NCBI RefSeq assembly: GCF_016808335.1 | Contig: NC_053149.1 | Span: forward strand, 32,423,339 to 32,487,338 | Source: Panicum virgatum | Taxonomy: Eukaryota > Streptophyta > Magnoliopsida > Poales > Poaceae | Reading direction: 5' to 3' | DNA: 64,000 bases | Shown: in pieces, positions 24,487 through 36,400 of the stretch | Numbering within the stretch: the stretch's first letter is position 1 | How the letters are laid out: each line of letters begins with the position of its first letter | Translations under genes and position numbers: made by a program | The notes under the pieces: generated by a model | The model's input: only the letters and a program-made list of their open reading frames with translations | Told to the model about the DNA's origin: nothing | Database searches by the model: none

Positions 24487-25457
24487 GCAAGCCCCGGAGC
24501 ATAATCCCACTATTTTCCGAATTATCATTCAGCTATCTATTTATTAATGTACTGTAATATTTTGTTTTTCTGCATTTAAGTTTTCTAGGCGTTGATCGAA
24601 AACCATAGATGCATGATCCCTAGGAACCTATGTTGATACGGGATCTTTTTATCGACTAGTTGCCATGCTAAATAGGTACGGTAGAAGTCGAGTGGTTGCC
24701 TGCCTCTCGCGAGCAAATAGGATTTGTACTGACTTTAATTCCTGTTGAAATGTAAGGACAACGGGCGGGGTTGTGTAGTGGTGATACCCCGCTGGTATAG
24801 TCAAAAATGGCTAAGGTCGTGGTGTGTGGCTCATTTCGTTAAGCGTTTGAAAGTACTAGCCACATACCGAGAAATATGGTAATCGGTAAGCTTAAGTACC
24901 TGATTGGACCGGCGAGTGGAACGACCATTCACCCTCTTGGTAGAAGTAGGGTTTATATTTTTGTCGCGACGTACGGGTGCAGAGTGGTCGGACTCTGTAG
25001 TCGGGGAGGGTGACCCGGATCCACGGACTGGAAAGAAAGGGGAAAAGTAGCGTGGGCGGGAGCGAAGTCAATCCCCATGCGTGTGGTCTAGGTTCCCCTG
25101 GCCAGGTTGAAATTCGATTCGGAATCGTCCGCCTCTCACGGCATGAGATTGCTTAATGATTTCGGTCACATAGAGTAACAAGTGGAACAGGATGATGATA
25201 ATACTGCTGGTTGATTAAATGGTTGCTCTACCATGTTTGAGTAGAGTTAGTTGCAAATTTAGAATGGTTAATTCCACTAGAATCTGGCTAAGTAAAACCT
25301 GAAAGTAAGGATCAACACTTAGCGGCACTTTTTGCAAACAAACCCTACCAACCAAAAAGCCTTGCATGTTTAGTTATCGGACTATGTTATATCCGGAGAC
25401 GGGTCAGTCTTGCTGAGTATTAGTATACTCAGCCTTGCTTGTGGCACTATTTTTCAG

Positions 25458-25573
25458 GTACTAACTTTGAAGATCTGTTTGCGAGTCTTACTTGGCCTTG
25501 TACTCTGCCTCCGGGTTGGTCGGTTGAGTGGGATGGCCCTTCAGCTAGTGCTAATCACCCTCCCGCTGAGTGA
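25458..25573 (+). other. Exon-like island 3 in X 5' LTR
   Basis: It follows GGCACTATTTTTCAG, a strong acceptor. Joining the GC donor at 24486 (one base left over) to this site gives an in-frame glycine and then NFEDLFASLTWPCTLPPGWS, closing at TGA 25571-25573. Phase agreement and the immediate stop make it look like a terminal coding exon. The 3' LTR copy starts at 37341. Confidence 0.45.
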
Positions 25574-25933
25574 CGCATTCGTACGGGCTTTACCGATGCG
25601 TCACGTTATTTCGTTAGTTATCTTTTAATGCTTCCGCTGAACATGAGACTTAAATAATTGAGTAGTTGGAACTCCGTAGTACTGTGCTACTCTGAACATG
25701 GTTTGTAATAAATTTTCTTTCCGCTGCAATCACTCTGAGATGTATGAAATGGTTTGTGTTGTAATCTCTGGGCTCACCTTCGTGTGAGTGTTGTCTGCTG
25801 ATCCTGGAATAGCGTGGCTTTTATCGAGGCTTCACTCGAGGAACTACCGGTGAGTGCCAAATTGGGTCAGAGTTGCTTAGCAACGAAGATCAGTGCACCC
25901 GGGCCCAGTAGTTTTGGGTGGTTCCGCCACAGC

Positions 25934-25945
25934 TGGCATCAGAGC
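25934..25945 (+). promoter_or_regulatory. Primer-binding site of X
   Basis: TGGCATCAGAGC lies two bases after the LTR end. It matches the initiator-tRNA-Met site TGGTATCAGAGC except for one T-to-C change. Confidence 0.85.
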
Positions 25946-27333
25946 TCGCAGACAGCCTACCAGAGATGACAGCCTCGGTTTTCAAAACAATAAATCAAAA
26001 CTTGACTTCAAAACTACTAAAGTTTTTGAAAGAGTTTAGGATCTCCAAGGACAAGTCTAGGACGTAAAGCCCTATGGGATCTTATGGGTATAATCAGGTG
26101 GCTTATTTTGTATGGCTAACTTCCAGCACATTACTTTTCAGTATTTAAATTCTGTAATCTAAATTCTGCAACTACATCATCGCCACGAAGGTATGCTTAC
26201 TCAGTCAGCTGAGGGAGTCTGACCTTCCCGTCGGTGATGCGAGCCGAACGCTGGAGCTCAAGCAGTGGCCTACTTGAGCTGCTGCCCATATACCAACTTC
26301 GGTTGAGTATATGGGGAGTAATGGTTCGAAATTGGAATTCAATTCCCCGTCAAAAACGGTACTCAGTCAATACGTTGTTTCGATAACGTATGCTTAACGT
26401 TGTCCATACGGCGGTAATAGTATGGATGCCGATTCTATAATGATCGGTAATGTATGGGGACGCTTTCGTGAGTGCTGGCACGAGAGGTTCATTTTATATG
26501 CTGTCAATCTTCTGCAGGTACGCTAACTTGAAATCGAATTACAGGCTATCTAACTATATCGAGTAGCTATATAGTGAGAGACGTAATATGTATGCCACCA
26601 AAGTCATTGCGTAAGACCAAGATTACTTGGCGATTTTTTCCTTGGTGAGGACGTATAGGTTCTGCATTCATTCTCAAAAAGATTAGCAAATAAACCTCTG
26701 GGGAAATCGCAAGCAAATCAGTTAAAACACTATCCTAGGGAGTATCCAGAAAGTCTGCCACCTGGTTTCCACGAATTTTAACCTTCTGATAAGTTACTCA
26801 AATCGACTTGGGGTAGTAAGACTAAATGATGTTTCCTAAGTTATCAAGCTGCTGTAAAAATTTGAGAATTTTTTGAAGCCTTCTAGCATGGTATTTGTAT
26901 TTTTGGATCAACCCTGTGTAAAACTGTTAACTCTGAACAGTCTGTACAACTGAAATTTTTCGACCTTTATAAGTTGTTCAAACTAAAAATCGTTCAACAT
27001 GAAAGTTGTAGACAACTAAGTGATGAGCTTACCATAAAAATTTGAAAAATTTTTGACGTCTGGGTTGAGAGTTATAGTCAAAATACACCCTCTCTGGACA
27101 CTCAGTTTTCCTGGTTGACATCACTCTGAATACCTGAGCATATCACCCCCATGGAATCCGAATTGAGCTTAGTGATTACTAGGTGAATTGTTCCTTAATA
27201 TCAGAGGGATCTTGTGTAAATTTTTGAGAATTTTTGAAGCAAGTTCTCTACAGTTTTGGCCATTTCTTTCACTGTTCCAGAGTTAGTAGTTCTTGTTACC
27301 ATCAGCTGATCCATCGGTCTTTTGTTGGGACAG
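25946..27333 (+). other. X leader between primer site and extra ORF
   Basis: About 1.4 kb with no supported gene and many short upstream ATGs. It contains AAAGTTGTAGA at 27004 and, near its end, a pyrimidine-containing CTTTTGTTGGGACAG directly in front of the extra ORF's ATG, which looks like a 3' splice site. Confidence 0.55.
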
Positions 27334-28233
27334 ATGGAAGAGCTGCTGGTCGTTGACGCGCAGGGGCACGTGCACTCCGCCTGCCTGCACTGGGACGGGT
27401 TTCCCCGCCGTCTTTGGGAGCTTTTGAGTGCAGCCGGATACCTCCAGCCACCGGTTTACGATGGCCACGAGTTTGTGGAGGACGGAGTTCGTCGCTGCAG
27501 TGTGACGATGGTGATTCCACAGCACCCGCTCAACGGGTGGGAGCCGATCGTGACTCAGATGGTCGGTCACTACCTGTTGGACACCTGGGAGCTTACCGCC
27601 ATGAGGGCGATGACCACCTTTTGCTCTTTGCGCCCTCTGGAGGTAGTTCTGACCGCGTTCGGGTTATTCCCTGCACCTGACCCGGCAGACCCGCTTTGGC
27701 TCGACAGGATGGCACACGTGGACGTGGTCGCTACCCTTGACCCGGTCGGGGCACTTCGGACGACAGCGATGTGCTTGGACGGCCTCTACAGGCTTCACAC
27801 TTACCAGAGTTACGCCGTCGCTCAGTTGGTGGACCACGCTCAGGCCTTGCACCTGGCAGTCCAGCTGAGAGATGGGCAGCTTCAGGAGGCTAGTACCGAG
27901 CTCGAGAGCAGGGCTACTCTTATCGCCCAGCTCCACGGCCAGGTTCACGAGCTTCAGGACACTGTGTCGGATCGTGACGCTACGATCAACTTCCTGGAGG
28001 ACCAGTTTCACGACCTGCAGCTTGAGGTGGACGAGGCTCAGGGGCAGCTCCACGCGATACAGCACGCGCAGGATGCCCTTCACGCACCTCCCGACGAGAT
28101 GCAGGTGGACGAGGAGGACGAGCCCCAGGAGATAGAGGGCGTTTCAGAGATGGACTCCGAGGACCAGGCGCCGCAGCCCGCACCGGTTGAGGTTCACACT
28201 CCCGCGGCGAGTGAGGCATCGGTCAACATGTAG
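27334..28233 (+). CDS. Extra ORF (orf0-like) upstream of gag in X
   Basis: An intact ORF of 299 residues from the first ATG (27334) to TAG 28231-28233, GC-rich unlike the AT-rich leader around it. The N-terminal half is globular (CLHWDGFPRRLWELLSAAGY; RCSVTMVIPQHP; YLLDTWELTAMRAMTTFCSL; DPADPLWLDRMAHVDVV). The centre, about residues 165-255, is a long coiled coil (QLRDGQLQEASTELESRATL and onward). The tail is acidic (MQVDEEDEPQEIEGVSEMDS). There are no zinc-finger, protease or membrane motifs. It is not gag, which starts 650 bp further on. From memory, some rice gypsy elements (RIRE3, RIRE8) carry an extra ORF here; I cannot check that this one is related. Absence of stops in a young element suggests it is kept functional. 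A CAG directly precedes the ATG. Confidence 0.75.
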   Translation: MEELLVVDAQGHVHSACLHWDGFPRRLWELLSAAGYLQPPVYDGHEFVEDGVRRCSVTMVIPQHPLNGWEPIVTQMVGHYLLDTWELTAMRAMTTFCSLRPLEVVLTAFGLFPAPDPADPLWLDRMAHVDVVATLDPVGALRTTAMCLDGLYRLHTYQSYAVAQLVDHAQALHLAVQLRDGQLQEASTELESRATLIAQLHGQVHELQDTVSDRDATINFLEDQFHDLQLEVDEAQGQLHAIQHAQDALHAPPDEMQVDEEDEPQEIEGVSEMDSEDQAPQPAPVEVHTPAASEASVNM

Positions 28234-28886
28234 ACCGAGGCGCTGTTTCTTAGCTTTTGTAGACTCCTCTCAGTGTGGCCTACTTTTGGATCATGGCTAC
28301 TAGGCTAACTTAGAGTTGAGTAACCCCCTTAGTACTGATGTTAGGAGTGACCAAGTAGAAATGAGAGAACGGTGGATGTAATGAACCCCTAATGCTACTA
28401 GTGTTAATTATCAGTGATCTGCAAAAAGCTGAAGGCAGCAGCTAGTTCGAATTTTTATCCTCTTTTCCTTTCTGATTTAGCTCTTGAGTTGAATACCAAA
28501 GTTGTTCCAAATTTCATCAGGAACCTGCTCGCAAAATTTCAGCCCAAACGGATTGGTATTGCAGGAGATAATCGCAAATTACAGAAGCTCTGTTTTCTGT
28601 GAAGCAGAAAAACCAGAGTAGGAGTAATTGAATTTTTCGACTAACCTACTTTGGAAATCTGACTTTGTGATGACTACCAAAGTTGTAGATCATGAAATTT
28701 CCTATCTCTTGTAAAAATTTCAAGTCCATATCATGTACCGAACTCCAGTTATGAGCGTTTTCGTATCGCTGGTTTTGCTGCACAACCTGATTAAGCAACT
28801 TCCAGTATTTCCATGTCATTTGAGTTGTATATTCCATTTGAAATGATGATAATGATGAGCCTAATGCAAAAGTACTCACATTTCAG
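28234..28886 (+). other. X spacer between extra ORF and gag
   Basis: AT-rich, with no gene. It holds AAAGTTGTAGATC at 28679 and ends ACTCACATTTCAG directly before the gag ATG, again resembling a 3' splice acceptor. Confidence 0.5.
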
Positions 28887-31800
28887 ATGGTTGGATCAAC
28901 TCGAGGCACCCCTAGTGGTTTTGGAGCCGGAGGGAATGGCGATCCACCTCCACCTCCTCCACCAGTGGGTATTGCTGAGGTTCTTGCCGCCCAGACGGAA
29001 ATTCTGCGGCAGCTGGTTCAAGCTCAGCAGCAACCGCGGGGTGGGCATCATGCTCATCACGCACAAGAGGCGAGCTACCAAGATTTCCTCAGTACTCAGC
29101 CTCCGCTGTTCAATAAAGCGGATGAGCCTCTGGACGCTGACGCTTGGATTCGCACGATCGAGTCCAAGTTTTCTCTATTGACTACTCCTTGTTCCGAAGC
29201 GAACAAGACTCGCTATGCCGCGCAGCAGCTTCGCGGATCAGCTCGTATGTGGTGGGATCATTACCACGGGATGCTACCGGCTGATCATGTGGTGAATTGG
29301 AATGAATTCAAATTGGCTTTTCGAGATCATCATATTCCAGCTGGACTTCTTGACCGTAAGCTCAACGAGTTCTTGGCCTTGACTCAGGGCACTCGTACTG
29401 TGGTGCAGTATGCCCAAGTATTCCATCAATTGTGTCAGTATGCTGGACATCACGCGGATACCGACGCTAAGAAGCGTGAACGCTTCCGTCGGGGCCTTAG
29501 TACCAAGTTACAGGAGAGGCTAAATCTTGTCCGAGCAGACTCATTCAATGAATTGGTGAATATGGCTATATCTCAGGAGGATCTGATTTCTGCACACCGC
29601 GCTGAAAAGAAGCGCAAGGCACCTGCTGGACCCTCGAGTGCCTCTGCACCGAGGTATCGTATTGTGCAAAATAACCCACCCGCATCCTCTCAGAAGGCCC
29701 CTCAGCCAGGGCGTTGGATTATTAGGCCTCCTCAACAGCAGCAGCAGACTCGATTCGGGTTTCCTCAGCAAGCTCGATTTGCACCTCAGCAGCAGCAGAA
29801 CGGCCCTAGGCCGAATACTCAGCCAGCCGCTCGCCCTGATAACAATAACCACTGTTTCCGATGCGGGAGTCCAGATCACTTTGCCAAGATGTGCCCCCAG
29901 GCGGGACAAACTCAAGGGCAGGCTTCTCGCAGGAACGATCAGAATAAGGGCAAGAGGCAAACCATTCAAGTCAGGCAGGGCCGACTTAACTTCACCAATC
30001 TTGCTGAACTTCCCGAGGGAGCACCAATCATGTCGGGTACATTCTCTATAAACCATCACCCCGCAGTTATCTTATTCGATTCTGGTGCATCTCATAGCTT
30101 CATTAATTCTAAGTTTGGAGCAAAAGTTGGTTTAGATTTTTGCCACACCAAAGGCTCTTATATGATATCTACTCCTGGTGGTAAAATAGCATCCAACCAA
30201 ATGGTTAGAACAGCACCGCTTAAGTTGGGTAGTAGAACGATTTCAACCGAGTTAATCCTATTACCACTAGAAGGAATTGATGTTATTTTGGGAATGGAAT
30301 GGATGAAAAGACATGGGGTAGTGTTAGATATCACTTCCCGAGCTGTCGAAATAAATTCTCCAACTCATGGTCAATCGGTTATATATTTACCTCATCACCA
30401 ATGCAACAACTCTTGTGCCTATGCCATGAAAGATACTCGTCTCGAAGATATTCCGGTAGTCCGTGAATATGCAGATGTGTTTCCGGATGATTTACCTGGT
30501 ATGCCGCCCGAACGGGATATCGAATTTATCATTGAACTTCAGCCTGGTACAGCCCCTATTTCAAAAAGGCCGTATCGAATGCCGCCCAAAGAATTAGCCG
30601 AATTAAAAATCCAGTTGCAAGAACTTCTGGACAAGGGTTTTATTCGCCCAAGTGCTTCACCTTGGGGTTGCCCAGCATTGTTCGTAAAGAAGAAGGATGA
30701 CAGTCTGAGGTTGTGTGTTGACTACCGGCCTCTCAATGCGGTGACCATCAAAAATAAATATCCACTTCCCCGCATTGATGTACTGTTTGATCAATTGGCT
30801 GGAGCAAAGATTTTCTCCAAGATTGATCTTCGTTCGGGTTATCATCAAATTAAAATCCGGCCTTGCGATATTCCCAAGACCGCCTTCTCAACCCGATATG
30901 GTCTCTATGAATATTTGGTTATGTCTTTCGGTCTCACCAATGCTCCGGCTTATTTTATGTATCTCATGAACTCGGTATTTATGCCGGAACTTGACAAGTT
31001 TGTCGTGGTCTTTATTGACGACATTCTGATCTATTCCAAAGATGAAGCAGAACATGAGCAACATCTGCGCATTGTTCTTCAACGTCTCAGAGATCATAAG
31101 CTGTACGCAAAATTCTCCAAGTGTGAATTCTGGCTGGACACAGTCAAATTTCTGGGTCACACTATATCTAGTGAAGGCATTTCAGTTGATCCCAGCAAAG
31201 TACAAGAAGTGATGGACTGGAAGCCTCCTACTTCAGTTCATCAGATCCGCAGTTTTCTCGGCTTGGCGGGGTATTACCGCAGATTTATTCCGGACTTCTC
31301 CAGAATTGCTAAGCCCATGACAGAACTACTAAGAAAAGATGTCAAGTTTAAATGGAACACAAAGTGTGATGAAGCATTCCATACATTGAGAGCACATCTA
31401 ACCACTGCACCAGTCTTGGCTCAACCTGACAACAATAAACCATACGATGTTTATTGTGATGCTTCAGGCACTAGGTCTTGGTTGTGTTCTAATGCAAGAC
31501 AATCGGGTGATAGCTTATGCTTCCCGAGCTCTTCGGCCACACGAGCTAAATTATCCCACTCATGATCTGGAACTAGCCGCCGTTATTCATGCTCTCAAGC
31601 TTTGGAGACATTATCTTATGGGCACCCATTGCAATATCTATACCGACCATAAGAGTCTCAAATACATTTTCACTCAAAGTGAGCTGAATATGAGGCAACG
31701 AAGATGGCTGGAATTAATCAAAGATTATGATCTGGAGGTTCATTATCACCCGGGCAAGGCTAATGTGGTAGCCGATGCGCTCAGTCGCAAGGTTCACTGC

Positions 31801-33495
31801 AATTGCCTTGCAATGGAGTCATATAATGACACATTGTGTGCTGAAATGCAAAGGCTGAAATTAGAAATTATTCCTCAGGGCTCTTTGAATCATATTTCGG
31901 TGGAACCGACACTCTATGACCAGGTCGTCATGGCACAATTACACGACAAAAGTGTTGGTATCATCAAGCAGCAAGTAGTAGCAGGTGAAAATAAATATAA
32001 GTGTTTCCGAGTGGACCATAAAGGAATTTTGTGGTTCGAGGATCGCCTAGTCGTTCCCAAGAATCCTGATCTGCGGAAACAAATCCTAGACGAAGCACAT
32101 CTCTCTAAATTTTCTATTCATCCGGGTAGCACCAAGATGTACCAAGATCTCAGACAAAATTTTTGGTGGACTCGCATGAAGAGAGAGATTGCCAAATATG
32201 TCGCAGAATGTGACACCTGCCAGAGAGTGAAAGCTAGTCACTTGAAAGTTGCGGGAACTCTCCAACCTCTACCAATTCCGTCTTGGAAATGGGAAGATAT
32301 CAGCATGGATTTCATCGTGGGCTTACCAAATACTTCTCAGCACCATGATTCCATTTGGGTCATTGTTGATAGGCTCACAAAGACTGCTCATTTTATTCCT
32401 GTGCATACTGAATATCGAGCCAAGAAATATGCTGAGATCTATATTGACCGAATTGTCTGCCTACACGGTATACCCAAAACAATTGTATCGGATCGTGGTC
32501 CTCAGTTCGTGGCAAGGTTTTGGGAGCAACTCCAAGAAGCTCTCGGAACTAAATTAATTCGAAGCTCAGCTTACCATCCACAGACTGACGGACAGACCGA
32601 AAGGGTTAATCAAATTCTTGAAGATATGCTTCGAGCATGTGTCATTCATTATGACAAGAACTGGGACAAATGTTTATCCTTGGCGGAGTTTTCCTATAAT
32701 AACAGCTATCAGGCCAGTCTGAAGATGGCACCCTTCGAGGCCTTGTACGGTCGACGGTGTCGAACCCCTTTGAGTTGGTCCCAGACTGGAGAACGTCAAA
32801 TATTTGGACCCGAATTAGTGGTCGAGGCTGAGGAGAAAGTCAAAATAGTACAAGCTAATCTCCGAGCAGCTCAGTCTCGGCAAAAGAGTTATTTCGATAA
32901 AAGAAGGGATCCTTTGAAATTCATGGTTGGTAACCACGTCTATTTACGAGTGTCTCCAACTCGAGGCGTTCAACGTTTCGGAGTTAGGGGTAAGCTCGCG
33001 CCTCGCTATGTCGGGCCATATGAAATCATTGAAGAATGTGGACCCGTGGCTTATCGTTTGCGACTTCCTTCACGACTTGCCGCCATCCATAATGTTTTCC
33101 ACATATCCCAACTCAAGAAATGTGTTCGAGTTCCTACGGAAATCATTGATCAACAGGAAATTTTAGTGGAGCCCGATCTCTCATATACCGAATATCCACT
33201 CAGAATTCTGGATCAAAAAGAGAGAGGTACTCGTCGAAAGGTGGTAAAAATGTATAAAATTCAGTGGTCTCATCACACTGAAGAAGAAGCCACTTGGGAG
33301 ACGGAGGATTATCTTAATCGACACTATCCGGGTTTCCTTAGCTCTACCTCAGGTATATCCTTTTCCCCACCTCAAATTCAATCATCCAATCTCGGGACGA
33401 GATTCTTGTTAAGGGGGGTAGGTTGTGACACCTCAGGTGTTAGCACCTTTAAATCCAATCAATGTACCTTAGTTAAAGTTAAAAGAAAAATTTGA
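28887..33495 (+). pseudogene. X gag-pol polyprotein with one frameshift
   Basis: A single reading frame from ATG 28887 to 31472, then shifted to a second frame that runs to 33495. Gag has a P-rich N-terminus and ends in zinc knuckle [14 protein letters not shown] (residues about 323-336). Protease has [10 protein letters not shown] (about 396). RT has [10 protein letters not shown] (about 708). RNase H starts at VYCDASG, where one extra A at about 31473 shifts the frame. Then come RNase H, integrase ([39 protein letters not shown]) and chromodomain ([16 protein letters not shown]). The second frame reads on through the polypurine tract 71 bases into the 3' LTR. One base from intact; the shift lies in RNase H, so gag, protease and RT remain translatable. 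Confidence 0.9.
33411..33423 (+). promoter_or_regulatory. Polypurine tract of X
   Basis: AAGGGGGGTAGGT directly precedes the 3' LTR, preceded by ATCTCGGGACGAGATTC as in Y. Confidence 0.85.
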
Positions 33496-36400
33496 GAAAT
33501 TAATTTAAAGAGAAAGGATCAAATAAAAGACAAATCATACAAAAGAAATTAAAGGAAAAAGAAAAAGTAGTGAAAAGCTACTCAAAATTTAATTCAAAAA
33601 TGTGCACAAAATTTTTGTTGGCTCATGAGAGGTGTTTCAATTGACATGTGCTCAATTGAACTTCAGCCAAAATCAATTCAAAAACTGAATAAAACTAAAG
33701 TCCTTTTGTGCAAATATGCAAATGCACCAATAGTTCGAAATGTGAGTTTCAAATGAAAATTTGCATAACACGAAAGTTGTAGATCTTGAAAAGTTATGCA
33801 AAAGTGGTATTCAACACTTTTCCATTTGAGCCCTCCAAATAGGAGATAATTTTAGATTACCGAGAGGTCCCTGGAATTTCAGAAATCACATTTATGCCCT
33901 TATCTCCATCTCTCTCTCCCCCGGCTGCTCTGTTCGCGCCGCCCGCCGTACGCCGCCGGTGGACTTCGTCCACCGCGCGCCCGCGGCCAAATGGACCCGG
34001 GGAAGCCTCTCCGCGCCACCTGGCCCGCCCCTTGGCACCCTCCCACGCCCACACGCGTCCCAGGCCGCTTCCCGAGCCGCCACGACACCCCCCGCCATGC
34101 GCAGCGCCGCTGCCGCTCCGCCCGCTCGCCGTCGTGCGCCCCTGACCCAAATCGACCGCCCCCAGTCGCTCCATTCCTCACCCAGGAGCTCGTTGGCCTA
34201 TAAAGACCCACAGAACCCCACAGACGCGCCCCTTCTTCCCCTTCTTCCTCCTCCCGCCGCTCCGCCATGGCCGCCGAGATCCCGCTCGCGCGGACCGGCT
34301 AGCCCAGCCCCACATTGCTCCCTCCGACCACCGCAATAGCTTCACCACCTCCTAGATACGCTCCCCGCGCGCGGAATCGAACCCAGACCCCCTCCCGACG
34401 CCATTCCCTTCTTGCGCCGCCGCCGGCGAGCTCAGGCTCACCGCGGACCGGCCATCTCCGGGGAAGACCGAGCCCGACAGCTACCCCAGGAGCATCCACG
34501 AGCTCACGCGGTGCTCGTGCGCGCCTTGTTCCCCTACCCCAAGCCCTCCTTCGCCTCCAACGCCGGCGAACCGAACAACCGACCCGCCATCAACGCCGAC
34601 GAGCTTGAACCTGTGCTCCAATCGCTCGAACGTCGACCAGGGTAGGTGTTCCTCGATCCTTTCTCCCCCACGCGCCTCCCCGTGGCAGCCCCGGTAAGCC
34701 CTGCACCGCAGAACACCACCGGCAAGATGCCACGGCGGAGAAGGCCGGCGAAGGACCCGGTTGTAATTTGTTTTTTTTCGTTCAAGGGTGTCTCTGCAAG
34801 GATTTACAGTGTATACCAGTGAACTTCTAAAATGCGAAACAAATCACAGAAAAATCAGAAAAATGCAAGCTCAACTGATCTGGAATCCTTGTAACAAAAT
34901 CTACAAATTTTGTAACATTCACATTTGCAGAAACTCAACCGATTTTAATCTAGGGAAAAGATTAAGAAAACCACCTTGTGCATGTTCATGAAGTTCTGCT
35001 CATCAAATGACCTTGATTTTTGGATATGTTATCACTAATAGGATGATAAGGTCACAGTAAAAAGATGGCACCAAACCAAAACAGTTATCATGTTAGAACA
35101 ATCAAGATTCTCTAATCTGTGGTTAGCTTTCTCGATTTAATTCTGGAAAATATGCACATGAACTTGCTCTGAAATTTTTACTGCGTGCATGTAAAACGAA
35201 AACACTGCTAATACCTAAATTTCAGATTTATTAGAGTTCATTTGCTATATACCATGATTTATGCTTGTTTAATCAACTTAATTCCTCATATATAGTTGTT
35301 ATGCTCAGAAAAATCCATGTTTATTTCTGGAGTCTCATTTTTAGCTCTGTGTTCCTGCCTAAAAATTTTGAGCTGCAGTTTCTGAGTTTGGCTTTGTCGA
35401 ATAATCATGCTTAGCATCTTATGGTTAGGTTTACTATTTTTGTTTTGAGTAATCCACAATGTTTCTGGGCATGATTTTTGGGCATGATCTTGTTTAGAGT
35501 ATTTTATATCGGTAATAAAAATTTCAAATGCAATACTGGTCAAATGCACCTTGATAAATTTATGCAAACTCATGCTAAGTTAACTGAATAATTAATTTAT
35601 CATAGTGAGTTAAATCTTGAAAAATTTTCTGAAGTATGTTTATCTCATGAATAGTCTCTGGTAAAAATTTTAGAACCAAATCCTCAGTAAAACTTTCTGT
35701 AGAGTTAATCTTTGTAAATGGCTTGCTGTTTTTAATCTTTTTATCACCTCTGCTATATAAGTGTATAAAATCTGGAAAAATTGCAGTACTGAGTTCATGC
35801 TTTGAAGTTGCTTGCATAAAATTTGTAGCATCATAATCCATGTGGAACATTCTGTACAAAAATATGAAGTAACTAGAGTAATCCTTTTGCATGATTAGTT
35901 ATAGTTTTTGCTTTATGGTTAAATGTTGAAATCTATACCATAATTACTTGTTTTGAATCTGAGTTACTTTAGTGTTCATCACTAGCTCTTTAGTAGATGT
36001 GATGTTAAGAATTAATGAAAGCATGTTATGTGTTGAAATTAAAAATGAAAACCCAAAACCCCACTCATTCATGAATAACCATAGTTATGCTTACTACTCT
36101 ATAAACGATTGCCCATGCAATGAAATGTGAAATCGGCACTAAAATAACTTACGTGGACTACAACTTTATCGTGAAGGAAAGAAATTGTTATCCATGAATA
36201 ACTCATAATCTTGCATTGCATATAGAAACGGTTAATCTCGCGGACGGAGACTACGAACTGGTGCCCGCGGACTCTCGTGCGGAGCAGGAGATTAATCTGA
36301 ACTGTACTAACTTGTCTCAAGACCTGGGCCAAGCCCCAGAAGCTTTTCTGCCTGGCAGTGCCCAAGAAGGCAAGCCCCGGAGCATAATCCCACTATTTTC

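Larger units (their letters stand above)
21542..25931 (+). repeat. X 5' LTR (4390 bp)
   Basis: Order of parts: AT-rich start with AAAGTTGTAGATC at 21892; GC-rich block 22010-22880 with a TATA box; donor-like site at 22760; AT-rich intron-like stretch; exon-like island 24343-24486; second intron-like stretch; exon-like island 25458-25573; then AATAAA at 25708-25713, which could serve polyadenylation. Differences from the 3' LTR seen at 22257, 22986, 23494 and 25018, plus one base fewer near 22919. Confidence 0.95.

Noticed and set aside
30657..31160. Minus-strand ORFs opposite pol genes (also 52722-53132, 61031-61828)
   Set aside because: Shadows of the conserved plus or minus pol frames, with no independent motifs.
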